DNA of 64,000 nucleotides from Leptospira sp. GIMC2001. Its GTDB lineage: Bacteria; Spirochaetota; Leptospiria; Leptospirales; Leptospiraceae. Positions 17,977-27,517 of the stretch are shown one piece after another. Made by a program: the position numbers and the translations under genes. The DNA is taken from assembly GCF_028462125.1 (NCBI RefSeq), contig NZ_CP115467.1:186001-250000 (forward strand). The letters are read 5' to 3'. Below the pieces are notes generated by a model, which searched no databases, was not told where the DNA came from, and saw only the letters and a program-made list of their open reading frames with translations. Every line of letters starts with the position of its first letter. The first letter of the stretch is position 1.

Positions 17977-19050
17977 ATGTACCATTTCATCACGGTTCTA
18001 TCAATTGCAGCTATGCTTCTATCTCTCTTGACAGGGATGATCTCGCTTGCCAAGAAGCCTAGGTCAATTATGAAAGCGAGCTTCTCTGTGTTTTCATTAT
18101 TGGTCGCTTTTGCGAACGGTTTGTATCTATTCGAAGTCTTCTCAAGTGTAAGTTTTCCATTGCTCTTTTTCCGAATACGAGATTTTTTACTCATTGGAAG
18201 TTTGTTATATTTTGGATGGAATTTTCCTAATTATTTTCGAAATCTTCCTATTATTAGTAGAATTGTTTGGTTTATTTTTGGTGCAGTTTTCTTTTGCGGA
18301 ATCTATTCCGTTTTTGTAGAATCTTTAAATGAGAAATTCCATGCAGTTCTTGTTATCGTTTCGTATACTCTTTTCGGATGGATTGCCTGGCGAAAAACTT
18401 GGACTAGTTTTCGAAACATCCAAAAATTTATGCTTTTTGGTTTAATTTTTCATTCGGTCAATATATTTTTAACAATTTTACTTTATGCAAATGTTTTGGC
18501 AATTGACGAAATAAATAAAAATAATATTTCACTAATTGGACTCGATTTAACTTTTCTTTCAACCTATCTTCTATTCCTCTATAATTTTACATTTTCGCAT
18601 AATTATATATCTATTCCTTTCTCATCATTAATCGAGAAAGCAAAACTAATTTATGATAATGTTGAATTTGCAAATCCTCAAGGTGCAAAAATCATGAAGA
18701 AGTCCTTGTTGGATTTTTATAAAGAATCTAAATTAACAGAAATCATGGATGTATTTCATTTTCAGTTGCTGATCGATGAGACTATAGACAATGCCATTGA
18801 GCACGGTGGAAAGAGATCCGATGATGACATAACAGTTTCTATTTATGAATCTGATGACTACTACGACCTATATGTGATAGACCGAGGGAAAGGGTTTGAT
18901 CCAAGATCGATACCCAATCCCTTAGAAAAAGATCGGAAAATGGTTCCTTCTGGACGAGGGATTCATATACTAAAAAAATTCTTTCTCGTCAGATGGAATT
19001 TTCTTGGTAACGAAATTTGCGTAAGAATCAGTAAGAGTCTTATTCAATGA
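17977..19050 (+). CDS. Seven-helix membrane protein with GHKL ATPase (anti-sigma/RsbW-like) domain
   Basis: A 357-residue protein. Seven hydrophobic helices fill about residues 1-210, followed by a small linker and an ATPase domain at the C-terminus. The ATPase shows the N box [15 protein letters not shown], the G1 box [10 protein letters not shown] and the G2 box [12 protein letters not shown]. There is no histidine phospho-acceptor (H box) or dimerisation helix, so it is closer to RsbW/SpoIIAB anti-sigma kinases than to a full histidine kinase. It could be the membrane arm of a partner switch that uses a SpoIIE phosphatase (one lies at 1-1548) and a STAS protein; that link is inference. Its end overlaps apt by 7 bases, convergently. 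Confidence 0.8.
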   Translation: MYHFITVLSIAAMLLSLLTGMISLAKKPRSIMKASFSVFSLLVAFANGLYLFEVFSSVSFPLLFFRIRDFLLIGSLLYFGWNFPNYFRNLPIISRIVWFIFGAVFFCGIYSVFVESLNEKFHAVLVIVSYTLFGWIAWRKTWTSFRNIQKFMLFGLIFHSVNIFLTILLYANVLAIDEINKNNISLIGLDLTFLSTYLLFLYNFTFSHNYISIPFSSLIEKAKLIYDNVEFANPQGAKIMKKSLLDFYKESKLTEIMDVFHFQLLIDETIDNAIEHGGKRSDDDITVSIYESDDYYDLYVIDRGKGFDPRSIPNPLEKDRKMVPSGRGIHILKKFFLVRWNFLGNEICVRISKSLIQ

Positions 19051-19577
19051 CCTTCGAAGCTACAGATTGAATATACTTTAACTTTAAAATCATCTTCAAT
19101 TTTCTTGCTTCCACCGAGATCGGGAAGGTCAACAATCACTCCCGCTTCAAAAACTTCTCCGTCCAGTTTTTGCACCAACTGAATTGCAGCTCCAAGAGTT
19201 CCACCAGTTGCAACCAAATCGTCCATAATCAGAATCTTGTCGCCTTTAGAAATAGCATCTTTGTGGATTTCAATTTTATCAGTTCCATATTCTAGTTCAT
19301 ATTCTTGGGAAACTGTGAGACCTGGCAATTTCCCTTTTTTGCGAATCGGAACAAATCCAACTCCTAATTGAAAAGCAAGAGCCGCTCCAAAAATAAATCC
19401 ACGTGCTTCAATTCCAGCAACCTTGGTGATTCCACTATTTTGGTAGCGGTTTACAAATGTTCCGATGGTAAGCGTTAAACCTTCTGGATCGATCAATAAT
19501 GATGTGATATCTCTAAACATTATACCCGGTTTCGGATAATCAGGAATCGTTCGAATTTTAGACTTGATAATAGACAT
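19044..19577 (-). CDS. apt: Adenine phosphoribosyltransferase
   Basis: A 177-residue type I phosphoribosyltransferase of usual Apt length. The PRPP loop is [14 protein letters not shown]. Other family marks are [13 protein letters not shown] near the N-terminus, [15 protein letters not shown] and [10 protein letters not shown]. It makes AMP from adenine and PRPP in purine salvage in the cytosol. ATG 19577 fits the conserved N-terminus. It is a single gene facing the seven-helix ATPase gene, and its promoter must lie in the 255-base region shared with the TonB receptor gene. Confidence 0.95.
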   Translation of the reverse strand: MSIIKSKIRTIPDYPKPGIMFRDITSLLIDPEGLTLTIGTFVNRYQNSGITKVAGIEARGFIFGAALAFQLGVGFVPIRKKGKLPGLTVSQEYELEYGTDKIEIHKDAISKGDKILIMDDLVATGGTLGAAIQLVQKLDGEVFEAGVIVDLPDLGGSKKIEDDFKVKVYSICSFEGH

Positions 19578-19832
19578 GTGACCAAAATGAGGAAAAACAC
19601 CGCTGAGATCAAGAGGAAAATCCCTCTAGAAAACCTCGAATAGAGATCTTGACAAATTCTAAAATGAATGCCGTTTACTATCGTAAAATTGTTTGACTTA
19701 TATTTAATTATAATTAGCTTTGTGCATTCTCAATAAATTGATCTACAAAAAGAAATTTTTTATTTCTCAATTTTATTACAGATTAGGCATAAAACAGAAT
19801 ATGATTAAAATGAAATATTTTATATACAAAAT
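19578..19832. other. Divergent intergenic region apt / TonB receptor
   Basis: This 255-base AT-rich region must drive apt leftward and the receptor rightward. A perfect TATAAT is at 19709-19714 but its -35 is weak. A TTGACA at 19649-19654 lacks a -10 at 17 bases. A 17-base palindrome (AGAAAT, five T, ATTTCT) at 19751-19767 could be an operator of the receptor gene. A short AUG frame from 19810 closes after eight codons. I see no gene here. Confidence 0.4.
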
Positions 19833-22571
19833 ATGATATATATAAAATTCAAATATTTTGCTTTGGCAATTATTTTCCTACCGTTTCTCAATATTTACTC
19901 TGAAGAGAATGCAAAGTCAATCACCTATATTACGATATTCGAAGCCCTTTCTGATAGTGAGCAATCGATTCAGATTGAGAATACAATTCGGTCTGCAATT
20001 AAGAATAAATTGGAGGATCAAGGATTAACCACGAAAGCATTAGACCAAAAATGGTCTGCAATCAAAACTCAAAGTCTTGAAGAATCTGGGTTTATAGTTA
20101 TTGGATTCTATCAAAAGAAAAACGGAAAATCAAATCTAAATATTTATTCCCAGATCATTGATTCAGAAACCAAAAAGGTTATAGACGCTTTCAATATTAC
20201 GGATGAAGTTTATGACATCGTATCTGACAAAATTGATCCAGCTGATCTTTTGGAGACGGACAATAACCGAATCAACAAATTTGCATCAAAAATTGCAATA
20301 CAGATTCGGATGAATCCAAAAAAGAAAACAAATCAATACAATGTTGATGAGTTCGTTCTCTCATCACAGACAATGAAAACAAAGAATCTTCCCATACAGA
20401 GTACGAGTGATTCAAGTCAAACAGATGTTTTCGATCTTATGGCGAACCAAGTAACAAAATCCGCTACAAAGATATCCAGAAAAACCAATGAAGCACCTAA
20501 TATAGTAAATATTATAACTGCTGAGGAAATTGAAGACTATGGAAGAGTAAGCTTAAATGATATTTTGTACCAACTTCCGGGTTTTGCTGCGTCTCAAGAT
20601 TATGATAGGAGAACTGTTTCGGCGAGAGGAACTTTTGAAGGGTGGAATAATAATCATTTATTGTTATTAGTTGATGGCGTCCAGTTCAATGATAGCTTAT
20701 ATGGCACAGCTTACACATCCGAAATAACTCCACTCAATATGATAAAGTCTGTAGAGGTTATTCGAGGGCCAGGCTCAGCGCTATATGGCTCAAATGCCAC
20801 CAATGGTGTTGTATCAATCAATACTTGGAGCGGGAAAGATTTGAATGGAGATGTCAAAATTCGGGCTAGGGGTGGAAACGCTGAGACGCAAATCTACGAT
20901 ATTTTAACAGGCGGGGTATCAAAATACATTTCGTATGTAGCTAGTTACAATGCGTATAAAACGAACGGGAATAACCAAGTTAGTCCGGATGGATCTGGAA
21001 GGGTTGATGAATTTGGTTTTTTGCAAAAATTCTCTATCCCTGATAAACGAAAAACTGATTATATTTTTCTTAAGCTAGAAGGTGAAGACTTCCTTGAAGG
21101 TTTCAGTGCTCAGTATCACAAAAGTGGTTGGAAGTTTGATACAGGGCATGGATGGCTGTGGAGAGTTCCAGATCGTGAAGAGAATATGAATGAATCACGA
21201 GATATTGTAAATTTGAGATACTCAGGGAATATAACAAGCTACCTGTCACAAGAATATGTTCTGCAATACCAAGAGAGAAGTATTGATTGGAATATACGAT
21301 TCGCCGAACGAGGAGCATACGAGGACTACTATCCAGATGGGAACTGGGAGATTCTCAAGACAGGAGCTCAAAATTATTTTTCAAGAGCTCAGTGGGTTCT
21401 GGACATAGGTCAAGGTGCAAGTTTTCTTTTTGGAATGGAAGCTGGAGTTTTTAAATACAAAGGGGATAGACTACATTTAAGTGATGTAAATTATGCTGAC
21501 TCGATAAACGAGTTTCCACCCTATGAAGGCGGTGTATTAACTCCGCAAGGACCATGGTTGGAATGGATCCAGGGAAATAATGTTCCAAGCTATGCGGCTT
21601 ATGCACAGCTCGTAAGTGGTAAATTCTTAAACAAAAGCTTAGAGCTTACGTTAGGTGTAAGGTATGACGAAACTAAGGCCAGATTCAAAGGAATCGACCA
21701 ACCGTATTCAGAATTCATTGGATCCGATATCCCATACATTCCCAATGAAGAGAAAGTATTTAGAAGAACTAGTCCCCGTGCAGGGCTTGTTTATTTTGCA
21801 ACAAGTCAATTGAGTTTTAAAGCGATGTCAAGTACAGCATTTCGTGCACCCTCCATTACCGAAATGTTTGGAGCAAATACTTTTACCTTAGCTTCCAATC
21901 CAAGAGAATTGCGTCCAGAGTTCATCTCGACATATGATCTTGGAATGGATTGGATATTCCTGAAATATTTCAACTATAGAGTCAACTGGTTCTGGACAAA
22001 ATTTGAAAATCAAATTGCCTATAGTGTAGCCAATAACAATCTAAGCACAAATATTTATTCTCTTGTAACAAGAGGAATAGAAAATGAAATCATTTTTCAA
22101 TTTCGTGAATATTCCGCTTTTCTAAATTACTCAATCAGTCAGAGAATGAACGAAAAAATCTTAGATGATACCATAAGGGAAAGTCCCAAGGAAATAACTT
22201 GGGCGCCGTCTCGAACGGGAAATATTGGTATTCGCTATTCCGCAAGTAAGTGGATGATTTCTTTATCGGCCCAAGCTCAAGGTCGTGTTAGACGAAGACT
22301 CAGTGACCAAACAGAAATCGATACAGAAACCAATGAACCAATTGATCCTTTATATAAATTCCAGTATCCTAAGAATAGACCCGATTCCATTGATCCTTGG
22401 ATTCATGCTAGTTCCAAATTTGCATACTATTTCACAGAAAAAATCAGCTTAGGTATTTCAGTTTTCAATATGATCAACAAGGATCAATATTTATTAAAGA
22501 ACAACCTGTACCCTTTTGATTATAGAAGGGAAAGAAGAAGATTCCTATTGGATTTCTCTGCGACATTCTGA
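19833..22571 (+). CDS. TonB-dependent outer-membrane receptor with N-terminal extension
   Basis: A 912-residue protein. A signal peptide ends near NIYSEEN. Residues about 25-180 form an extra periplasmic domain of unknown type (SITYITIFEAL, then a mixed alpha/beta pattern). A plug domain follows (about 215-330) with PNIVNIITAEEIEDYG, DILYQLPG, LLVDGVQFND and VEVIRGPGSALYGSNA. The remaining part is a 22-strand-type barrel ending in a C-terminal phenylalanine, LLDFSATF. It would import a metal-chelate or other ligand using TonB energy. The ligand is unknown and no transport partners are adjacent. The start has a poor Shine-Dalgarno. The stop is 16 bases from the convergent HET-C-like gene. Confidence 0.92.
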   Translation: MIYIKFKYFALAIIFLPFLNIYSEENAKSITYITIFEALSDSEQSIQIENTIRSAIKNKLEDQGLTTKALDQKWSAIKTQSLEESGFIVIGFYQKKNGKSNLNIYSQIIDSETKKVIDAFNITDEVYDIVSDKIDPADLLETDNNRINKFASKIAIQIRMNPKKKTNQYNVDEFVLSSQTMKTKNLPIQSTSDSSQTDVFDLMANQVTKSATKISRKTNEAPNIVNIITAEEIEDYGRVSLNDILYQLPGFAASQDYDRRTVSARGTFEGWNNNHLLLLVDGVQFNDSLYGTAYTSEITPLNMIKSVEVIRGPGSALYGSNATNGVVSINTWSGKDLNGDVKIRARGGNAETQIYDILTGGVSKYISYVASYNAYKTNGNNQVSPDGSGRVDEFGFLQKFSIPDKRKTDYIFLKLEGEDFLEGFSAQYHKSGWKFDTGHGWLWRVPDREENMNESRDIVNLRYSGNITSYLSQEYVLQYQERSIDWNIRFAERGAYEDYYPDGNWEILKTGAQNYFSRAQWVLDIGQGASFLFGMEAGVFKYKGDRLHLSDVNYADSINEFPPYEGGVLTPQGPWLEWIQGNNVPSYAAYAQLVSGKFLNKSLELTLGVRYDETKARFKGIDQPYSEFIGSDIPYIPNEEKVFRRTSPRAGLVYFATSQLSFKAMSSTAFRAPSITEMFGANTFTLASNPRELRPEFISTYDLGMDWIFLKYFNYRVNWFWTKFENQIAYSVANNNLSTNIYSLVTRGIENEIIFQFREYSAFLNYSISQRMNEKILDDTIRESPKEITWAPSRTGNIGIRYSASKWMISLSAQAQGRVRRRLSDQTEIDTETNEPIDPLYKFQYPKNRPDSIDPWIHASSKFAYYFTEKISLGISVFNMINKDQYLLKNNLYPFDYRRERRRFLLDFSATF

Positions 22572-22587
22572 TTGTTCGATGTCGCAA

Positions 22588-23415
22588 TCAAAAATTTGCT
22601 CTCAATCTGCCATAAACAAATTGATTGCAACCGATAGTTCTATAGCTTGGGGCTAAACAAGACATCAAATGTGGATTCCTGGTATCATAGAAATATTGAA
22701 ACAATTTTGTAGTATGCTCAATAGCAAGTTCTCCTGCGATTTCGTGATATGTTCTACCAAAGCCAAATGGACTTTCTGCAATTCGTCCACCTCTAAGGCT
22801 GTAGTTACTATCTTTTTCCATACATCCATGCGTTGCTCCAAATATAGCGAGTCCCCAATCGTCTTCTGGACGTAGGTAACAATTCACCGATTCTTCCGGT
22901 GGAGCAACCGCTAAAGGCACAGCACCTGACTGGAGATTTGGAATCAAAGCAAAGAATTCTTTAAGATCTTCGATCGGAGCAAGAATATAACTATTTCTAG
23001 TAATTTCAACCCAATTAGAATGCGCATAGAAATCTTGAACTATATGAGATGCAAGTCCAATGGACGTGAGCCCTGTAGTAAGAACAGGTTGTCTTGCAGA
23101 TTTTGTTTTGAGATCGTCAAGTAGAACACTGCACCTATAGAAATCAGAGCTATCACAATGGTATTCAGGTTTTTCTGGATGGAAAACATCTGCCTGGTAG
23201 TTCGCTTGATTGATCATTTCTGCACAATCCACTCGAATTTCGAAACCAGTTCGTTTAGAAAATAGCTTAAATGCTTCTGTATTTATAGTTTCATGCGTAT
23301 AAGGTCCACGCAATCCAAAACCATTCAACACACCAGAGTCAAATGCGAGTAAACCTACAAATATCAACCAGACGGTATACCTAGACCTCAACCAAAAAAA
23401 ACGCAGGAAATTCAA
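22588..23415 (-). CDS. HET-C / zinc phospholipase C-like exported protein
   Basis: A 275-residue protein starting at TTG 23415 with AGGT eight bases upstream. An N-terminal hydrophobic helix acts as a signal or anchor. Family marks are FGLRGPYTHETINTEA early, and IGLASHIVQDFYAHSNWVE in the middle, which matches the HET-C/S1-P1/PLC zinc-binding helices (His of THE, SH and AHSNW). It should be a metal-dependent exported protein, perhaps a phospholipase or binding protein. Eight or more cysteines could make disulphides. It follows the Cys-rich gene by 13 bases and shares an operon with it and the GT39-type gene. Confidence 0.72.
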   Translation of the reverse strand: MNFLRFFWLRSRYTVWLIFVGLLAFDSGVLNGFGLRGPYTHETINTEAFKLFSKRTGFEIRVDCAEMINQANYQADVFHPEKPEYHCDSSDFYRCSVLLDDLKTKSARQPVLTTGLTSIGLASHIVQDFYAHSNWVEITRNSYILAPIEDLKEFFALIPNLQSGAVPLAVAPPEESVNCYLRPEDDWGLAIFGATHGCMEKDSNYSLRGGRIAESPFGFGRTYHEIAGELAIEHTTKLFQYFYDTRNPHLMSCLAPSYRTIGCNQFVYGRLRANF

Positions 23416-23428
23416 TATATTTTACCTG

Positions 23429-23767
23429 TTAGTTTCGACTATTTTTGCTCTGAATAGGTTCACCTGAATACAAGCATTTCACAAAGTTATCGCAACCAGA
23501 TTGTCCACTGCAACGAGTCAGCTCTGGATTGCCTTTTTTGCACAATACCATACAGGACTGACCAATGGCAGTGGAATGTTCTCTAATTTGTAAATTATCA
23601 CTTTTTACAGAACAAGACTCCAGCTCTGCACAAAGATTAGAGCATTCATTGGAACTCAATCTAATTGAATTGGGACTTGGGATTTTGCTCGAATAGATTC
23701 TCTTTGCTACAACTAAGCTTGTTGAAAAGCTAACTAGAATTATAAGTAACCAGTTTCTAAATTTCAT
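23429..23767 (-). CDS. Small Cys-rich exported protein
   Basis: A 112-residue protein with a signal peptide (about 1-22) and eight cysteines spaced as C-x3-C-x6-C, then C-x3-C, C-x5-C and C-x5-C. The pattern (CSNLCAELESC, CMVLC, CSGQSGCDNFVKC) resembles a family of Cys-rich proteins typical of Leptospira, but I cannot verify the family name. It is probably disulphide-bonded in the periplasm. Its ATG overlaps the stop of the upstream GT39-type gene by 4 bases, so it is translationally coupled to it. No function can be assigned. Confidence 0.7.
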   Translation of the reverse strand: MKFRNWLLIILVSFSTSLVVAKRIYSSKIPSPNSIRLSSNECSNLCAELESCSVKSDNLQIREHSTAIGQSCMVLCKKGNPELTRCSGQSGCDNFVKCLYSGEPIQSKNSRN

Positions 23768-25428
23768 GGATTAATCCTTCCTTGTGTGATTCTCAAATAT
23801 ACGGATATAGAACGATAAAAGATCGGATCATCATAAGCAGGAAGTCTACTCCATTCTTTGGGAAGATCTCCAGACCATACTCTCCAAACATCAACAGTAA
23901 GATATCCATCAGGAATTTCTTCAACTTCAGACATTACCGCAATTGGTAAATCTGAACTTGGACATTTACCATCCATTGTAGAGATGTGATAGATATTGAT
24001 ATTTGGATTGTATATAGATAATTCCCATGCATCCCAAGGGTTTACAGATAGCACGCAGAGTGAGTGATATTTATCTTTATCGATGGTAGGTAGACGATCT
24101 GGAAGGGCTGGCAACAAAAATGTTTGGAAAAATAATAATGTGAGAACTGGCGCGATCGTACCAGATAACACCATTAACATTTTATGATTTTTTGATATAA
24201 TATAATTTAGAATTCCGTAAGTAACAAATAGAAACGGAAGAATCAAAAAATATTTTCCTTCGCTATCGAAATAATTTCCAGCGATCAGTAAGAAAGTGGA
24301 CAAAATAATTTGGAAAACAAGATGATATTTATTCCTGAGTAATATCTGAATAGATTTGAAATTCAATCCTAAGCTCAACCCAAGAAAGATCATGACAATA
24401 GATGGCAGAGTATAGTAAGGATCTTTTCGGTTAGGCAATAAATGTAGAATCAGAATGAACACGGCCGCAAGTACTAACCATTTTGCCAAAAACTGCTTTC
24501 GATTTCTCTCAGACTGCGTGAGAACTTTCCAACCACCAATGAGAAATACAACCGTCCAAGGCAAAGTATATCCCAACATACCGAGAAAGATTCTTCCTTC
24601 TGACTGATTTTCTGCAAAAAATTTACCTAGATTCTCTGTTCCCAAAAAGAATTTTACAAACATCATGCCCTGATCAGTGAACAAAACTATTGCAAGTAAC
24701 CATGAAAATAAAGGTAAGGCTGCCATTGGTATCCAAATGAGCAAAAATTGTTTTATGCTCATTCCAGCTAACATTCTATATTTGCTACCTGATAGAATCA
24801 TCACAGGTTTACCTTTTCTAATTCTAAACCGACTTAGACCCCAGTGGGTAGCGATAGCTATAATAAGATAAACTGTAATGATTGGGCCTTTCAACAAAGC
24901 ACCAACGCCAACAGCTAACCCAGATATAACGATAAAAAAAGTGCGTCCTTCCTTTAGATATCTCGTATAAAAATATATTGATATAAGAATAAAAAGAAGC
25001 AGATAGATTTCCATCATGGCAAGTTTTGCAAACTTGAACAGGCCAAGAGATGTTAGATAGATCAGGGATGCGATAAAGGCTTGAGACTTAGGAATGTTCC
25101 AGTAGATCAAAACTCGAAAGAAAAGCAAAACAATCAATATTCCCAATAAAACCGAAGGAAGTCTCTCACCCAAAAACCCAACTCCAAAAATTGAGTCAGT
25201 AATCATCCCTGTCCAAAAAAGAAGTGGGGGTTTATATGGGTTTGCATAACCGCTCAAAATTGGATGGAGGAAAGAAGAATTCTCCAAACTTTCTCGAATT
25301 GTTTTGATATGCATGATTTCATCACCTTGGAGCAGCAAATCGTCGGACTGGATGCCAGGAAATAGCACAAGTGACGAAAAAACTGCCAAAATGAAATATA
25401 AAGTGAATAATCCTTGACTTCGGTTCAT
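23764..25428 (-). CDS. GT39/ArnT-like membrane glycosyltransferase
   Basis: A 554-residue polytopic protein with about twelve helices. The first loop carries QGDEIMHIKTI (the DE pair seen in GT-C transferases) and NPYKPPLLFW, which match ArnT and PMT-type enzymes. Such enzymes transfer a sugar from a polyprenyl-phosphate donor onto lipid A or proteins on the periplasmic face. The C-terminal 130 residues form a soluble domain. A perfect palindrome at 25458-25474 lies 30 bases before its ATG and next to the divergent TetR gene, so it may be under TetR control. Donor and acceptor are unknown. Confidence 0.8.
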   Translation of the reverse strand: MNRSQGLFTLYFILAVFSSLVLFPGIQSDDLLLQGDEIMHIKTIRESLENSSFLHPILSGYANPYKPPLLFWTGMITDSIFGVGFLGERLPSVLLGILIVLLFFRVLIYWNIPKSQAFIASLIYLTSLGLFKFAKLAMMEIYLLLFILISIYFYTRYLKEGRTFFIVISGLAVGVGALLKGPIITVYLIIAIATHWGLSRFRIRKGKPVMILSGSKYRMLAGMSIKQFLLIWIPMAALPLFSWLLAIVLFTDQGMMFVKFFLGTENLGKFFAENQSEGRIFLGMLGYTLPWTVVFLIGGWKVLTQSERNRKQFLAKWLVLAAVFILILHLLPNRKDPYYTLPSIVMIFLGLSLGLNFKSIQILLRNKYHLVFQIILSTFLLIAGNYFDSEGKYFLILPFLFVTYGILNYIISKNHKMLMVLSGTIAPVLTLLFFQTFLLPALPDRLPTIDKDKYHSLCVLSVNPWDAWELSIYNPNINIYHISTMDGKCPSSDLPIAVMSEVEEIPDGYLTVDVWRVWSGDLPKEWSRLPAYDDPIFYRSISVYLRITQGRINP

Positions 25429-25457
25429 ATAATATAAATCTATTTATTAACTAAATA

Positions 25458-25474
25458 TTTATTCATTGAATAAA
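25458..25474. promoter_or_regulatory. Candidate TetR operator, perfect palindrome
   Basis: TTTATTCA, one T, TGAATAAA forms a perfect 8+1+8 palindrome between the divergent GT39-type and TetR genes. It overlaps a possible -35 of the TetR gene whose -10 could be TAAAAT at 25483-25488. This is the normal layout of a TetR autoregulatory site. The link to this TetR is inferred from position. Confidence 0.5.
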
Positions 25475-25511
25475 AATCAAGATAAAATATCGTGAAAAGT
25501 GTGGAAATTTG

Positions 25512-26207
25512 ATGAACGGTTGTAATAATATGCAAAAGATGATAGAAATTAGCGAAAAAGATCCCATAAGTCCTAAAAAAAGATCGAAAAGGGAAGAAAA
25601 TCGGGAAAAATCTAAGGAATTGATCCTAAGGGCTTCGCTTGAGTTGTTCGCAATGAAGGGGTTTGGTTCTACAACGATGGAGATGATCGCAGACCGCGCG
25701 GGAATTTCCAGGGGACTTCCTTATCTCTATTTTGAGAGCAAAGAACTACTGCTTCATGCAATCATTGAACGCCATTTTGATCGAGAAAAAGAAATTATCG
25801 AATCGTTACAAACTCAATTCGATAGCCCTGAACAATTTGTACACACGATCACCAAACATATGGCTACAAATTTTCACAAGGGCACAGATAGTGACGAATG
25901 TCTAGAAATGCGTTTGATTATGAGCATGATGCTTCTTCCTGAGACCAAATCCATTATTCAAAAGGGAGTTGTAAAATTCCAATCTCAAGTTCTAGGCAAG
26001 TATTTTACGAATGTTAAAGTGACTTTTGAGAAGATGGGGATTGTTGATTTCGAAGTGGAAATGGAATATCTTAGGATGGTATTTTTTGGTTATACCTTTG
26101 CTAGATTATGCCTCGGAGAGGAATTCCCACATGAATCGATTCAGAAGAGAATGTTTTCTCATTACTTAAGTCAAATCAACAATTGTCCATCAAGATCGAA
26201 GTCTTAG
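25512..26207 (+). CDS. TetR-family transcriptional regulator
   Basis: A 231-residue repressor. The basic N-terminal arm (KKRSKREENREKSKELILRA) leads into the helix-turn-helix region with GSTTMEMIADRAGISRGLPY and LYFESKELLLHA, about residues 50-85. The C-terminal ligand domain is helical and typical of the family; the ligand cannot be told. ATG 25512 follows GGAA at a normal distance; a TTG three bases earlier is in frame. It diverges from the GT39-type gene over a perfect palindrome, so autoregulation and repression of that operon are likely. Its stop overlaps the convergent 26204 gene by 4 bases. Confidence 0.88.
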   Translation: MNGCNNMQKMIEISEKDPISPKKRSKREENREKSKELILRASLELFAMKGFGSTTMEMIADRAGISRGLPYLYFESKELLLHAIIERHFDREKEIIESLQTQFDSPEQFVHTITKHMATNFHKGTDSDECLEMRLIMSMMLLPETKSIIQKGVVKFQSQVLGKYFTNVKVTFEKMGIVDFEVEMEYLRMVFFGYTFARLCLGEEFPHESIQKRMFSHYLSQINNCPSRSKS

Positions 26208-27517
26208 TAGTGATTGATCTGTAACGGTTGTTCGTATTGAATTGAATAGAATGTCTCTGTTCCAGACATCCATCTAGTCGAAGAATCAATTGCTCGTATA
26301 GGATTATCTAAGTCAGATAGGTACCTATGGTTCAATTGAAATTTCCATCCAGCTTTGTCAGCTGCCCAATCCTCAGAATCTGCATACGCATCATAGACCT
26401 GATAGAGATAAACTCCCAAGAGAATTACAATGGATGTATTGAATTCTAGAGTTTTTCCTTTCACTTTATTGAACGCATTCTGATCTGCTCCAATTCTATA
26501 TACTCGAATATCTGATCCAATATTATTTCCAGAAAATTGAATAAGCGTTGATAAGGCAGTTGTATCCTTGTAGTTTGCATTTGCTGCTTTTAGTTCTAAA
26601 TTCTTTAGATAAACATTTGTTAAAGAAAGAGCAAACAGGCCAGAATAAATATAGCCTTTCTTATTATTATCCATATGGAAATGCCCCCAGCCAGGAAGCA
26701 GCATACTTCTTTTAATAGGTTCCCATCTGTTTTTCGAAAAAGATCCATCAATTTCTTTATCTGTCTTGGCTTTATTCGGATCTGTTTTCTCAGAACCATC
26801 CACTGATGATTCTTTATCAGAATTCATATTCGCTAATTTGTTATCATTCGATTGAATTTTGAGTAATTCTTTCTCACGAATTTTTTTCTCTTGAGAATTA
26901 CTCACCGGCTCATAAGCAGATATATAATTCTTTGCTACAATGGGATTTTTTTTGGGATTTTTGACGACCAAGTCCCAATCTCCTTGAGGCAGAGGTTCAT
27001 CGAATACGACTTCCATGGTATTGTCATTTTTATAAATAATTTTTTTCGGTTTAAAAACTTTGCCATTCTGTTCAAATTGTATTTCTGTATCAGGTACGAA
27101 GTTTTTACCTTGAATTGCAATCTTCGTTTTTTCTCCTTTGATAGGAACGATCCCTGGCGTAACTTTAGGATCGATTTTTTCAATTTTTGCCGCCTTAACA
27201 ACCATTATCTGGATTTCTTGCCAATCCGAAAAGCTCTCCAGTCTTCCAAATTTATTGACAACTCCAACTCTCTGTTCGTATTCACCGGCTGGAAGTTTAA
27301 CTTTTGCAGAATTCGTCTTAGTTCTTAGGTCTTGAATATTTTGTTTATTCTTGTTACGGATCTGGACTCGGTATTCTTTTGCATACGATACTGCCGTCCA
27401 TTCGATCTCTATCTCTTGTAACTTTATATCTTGAGAATTGAGATCAGCCAGTATCCCAAGCAAACTAATGCAAATTACGATTTGAATAAAATAATCATTT
27501 AGAAATTTATTCAACAT
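26204..27517 (-). CDS. TIG/FN3-like domain protein with C-terminal membrane domain
   Basis: A 437-residue protein. A signal segment is at the N-terminus from ATG 27517. A fibronectin-III-like part follows (EIEWTAVSYAKEYRVQIRN, about 40-110), then an IPT/TIG-like part (KIAIQGKNFVPDTEIQFEQ, about 130-210). A charged Lys/Asp/Ser linker leads to a C-terminal region with RSMLLPGWGHFHMDN, which recalls DUF5683-type small membrane domains, with two hydrophobic helices. The role may be structural in the envelope. Its start overlaps the FecR gene's end by 11 bases. A GTG at 27559 in frame is possible but lies deep in the FecR gene and delays the signal peptide. Confidence 0.65.
   Translation of the reverse strand: MLNKFLNDYFIQIVICISLLGILADLNSQDIKLQEIEIEWTAVSYAKEYRVQIRNKNKQNIQDLRTKTNSAKVKLPAGEYEQRVGVVNKFGRLESFSDWQEIQIMVVKAAKIEKIDPKVTPGIVPIKGEKTKIAIQGKNFVPDTEIQFEQNGKVFKPKKIIYKNDNTMEVVFDEPLPQGDWDLVVKNPKKNPIVAKNYISAYEPVSNSQEKKIREKELLKIQSNDNKLANMNSDKESSVDGSEKTDPNKAKTDKEIDGSFSKNRWEPIKRSMLLPGWGHFHMDNNKKGYIYSGLFALSLTNVYLKNLELKAANANYKDTTALSTLIQFSGNNIGSDIRVYRIGADQNAFNKVKGKTLEFNTSIVILLGVYLYQVYDAYADSEDWAADKAGWKFQLNHRYLSDLDNPIRAIDSSTRWMSGTETFYSIQYEQPLQINHY

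Noticed and set aside
19649..19681. TTGACA with TACTAT as receptor promoter
   Set aside because: Spacing is 21 bases, too long for a normal sigma-70 promoter.
26891..27328. 145-codon plus-strand frame opposite the TIG/FN3 gene
   Set aside because: Phe/Ile-rich shadow of a Lys/Glu-rich gene on the other strand.
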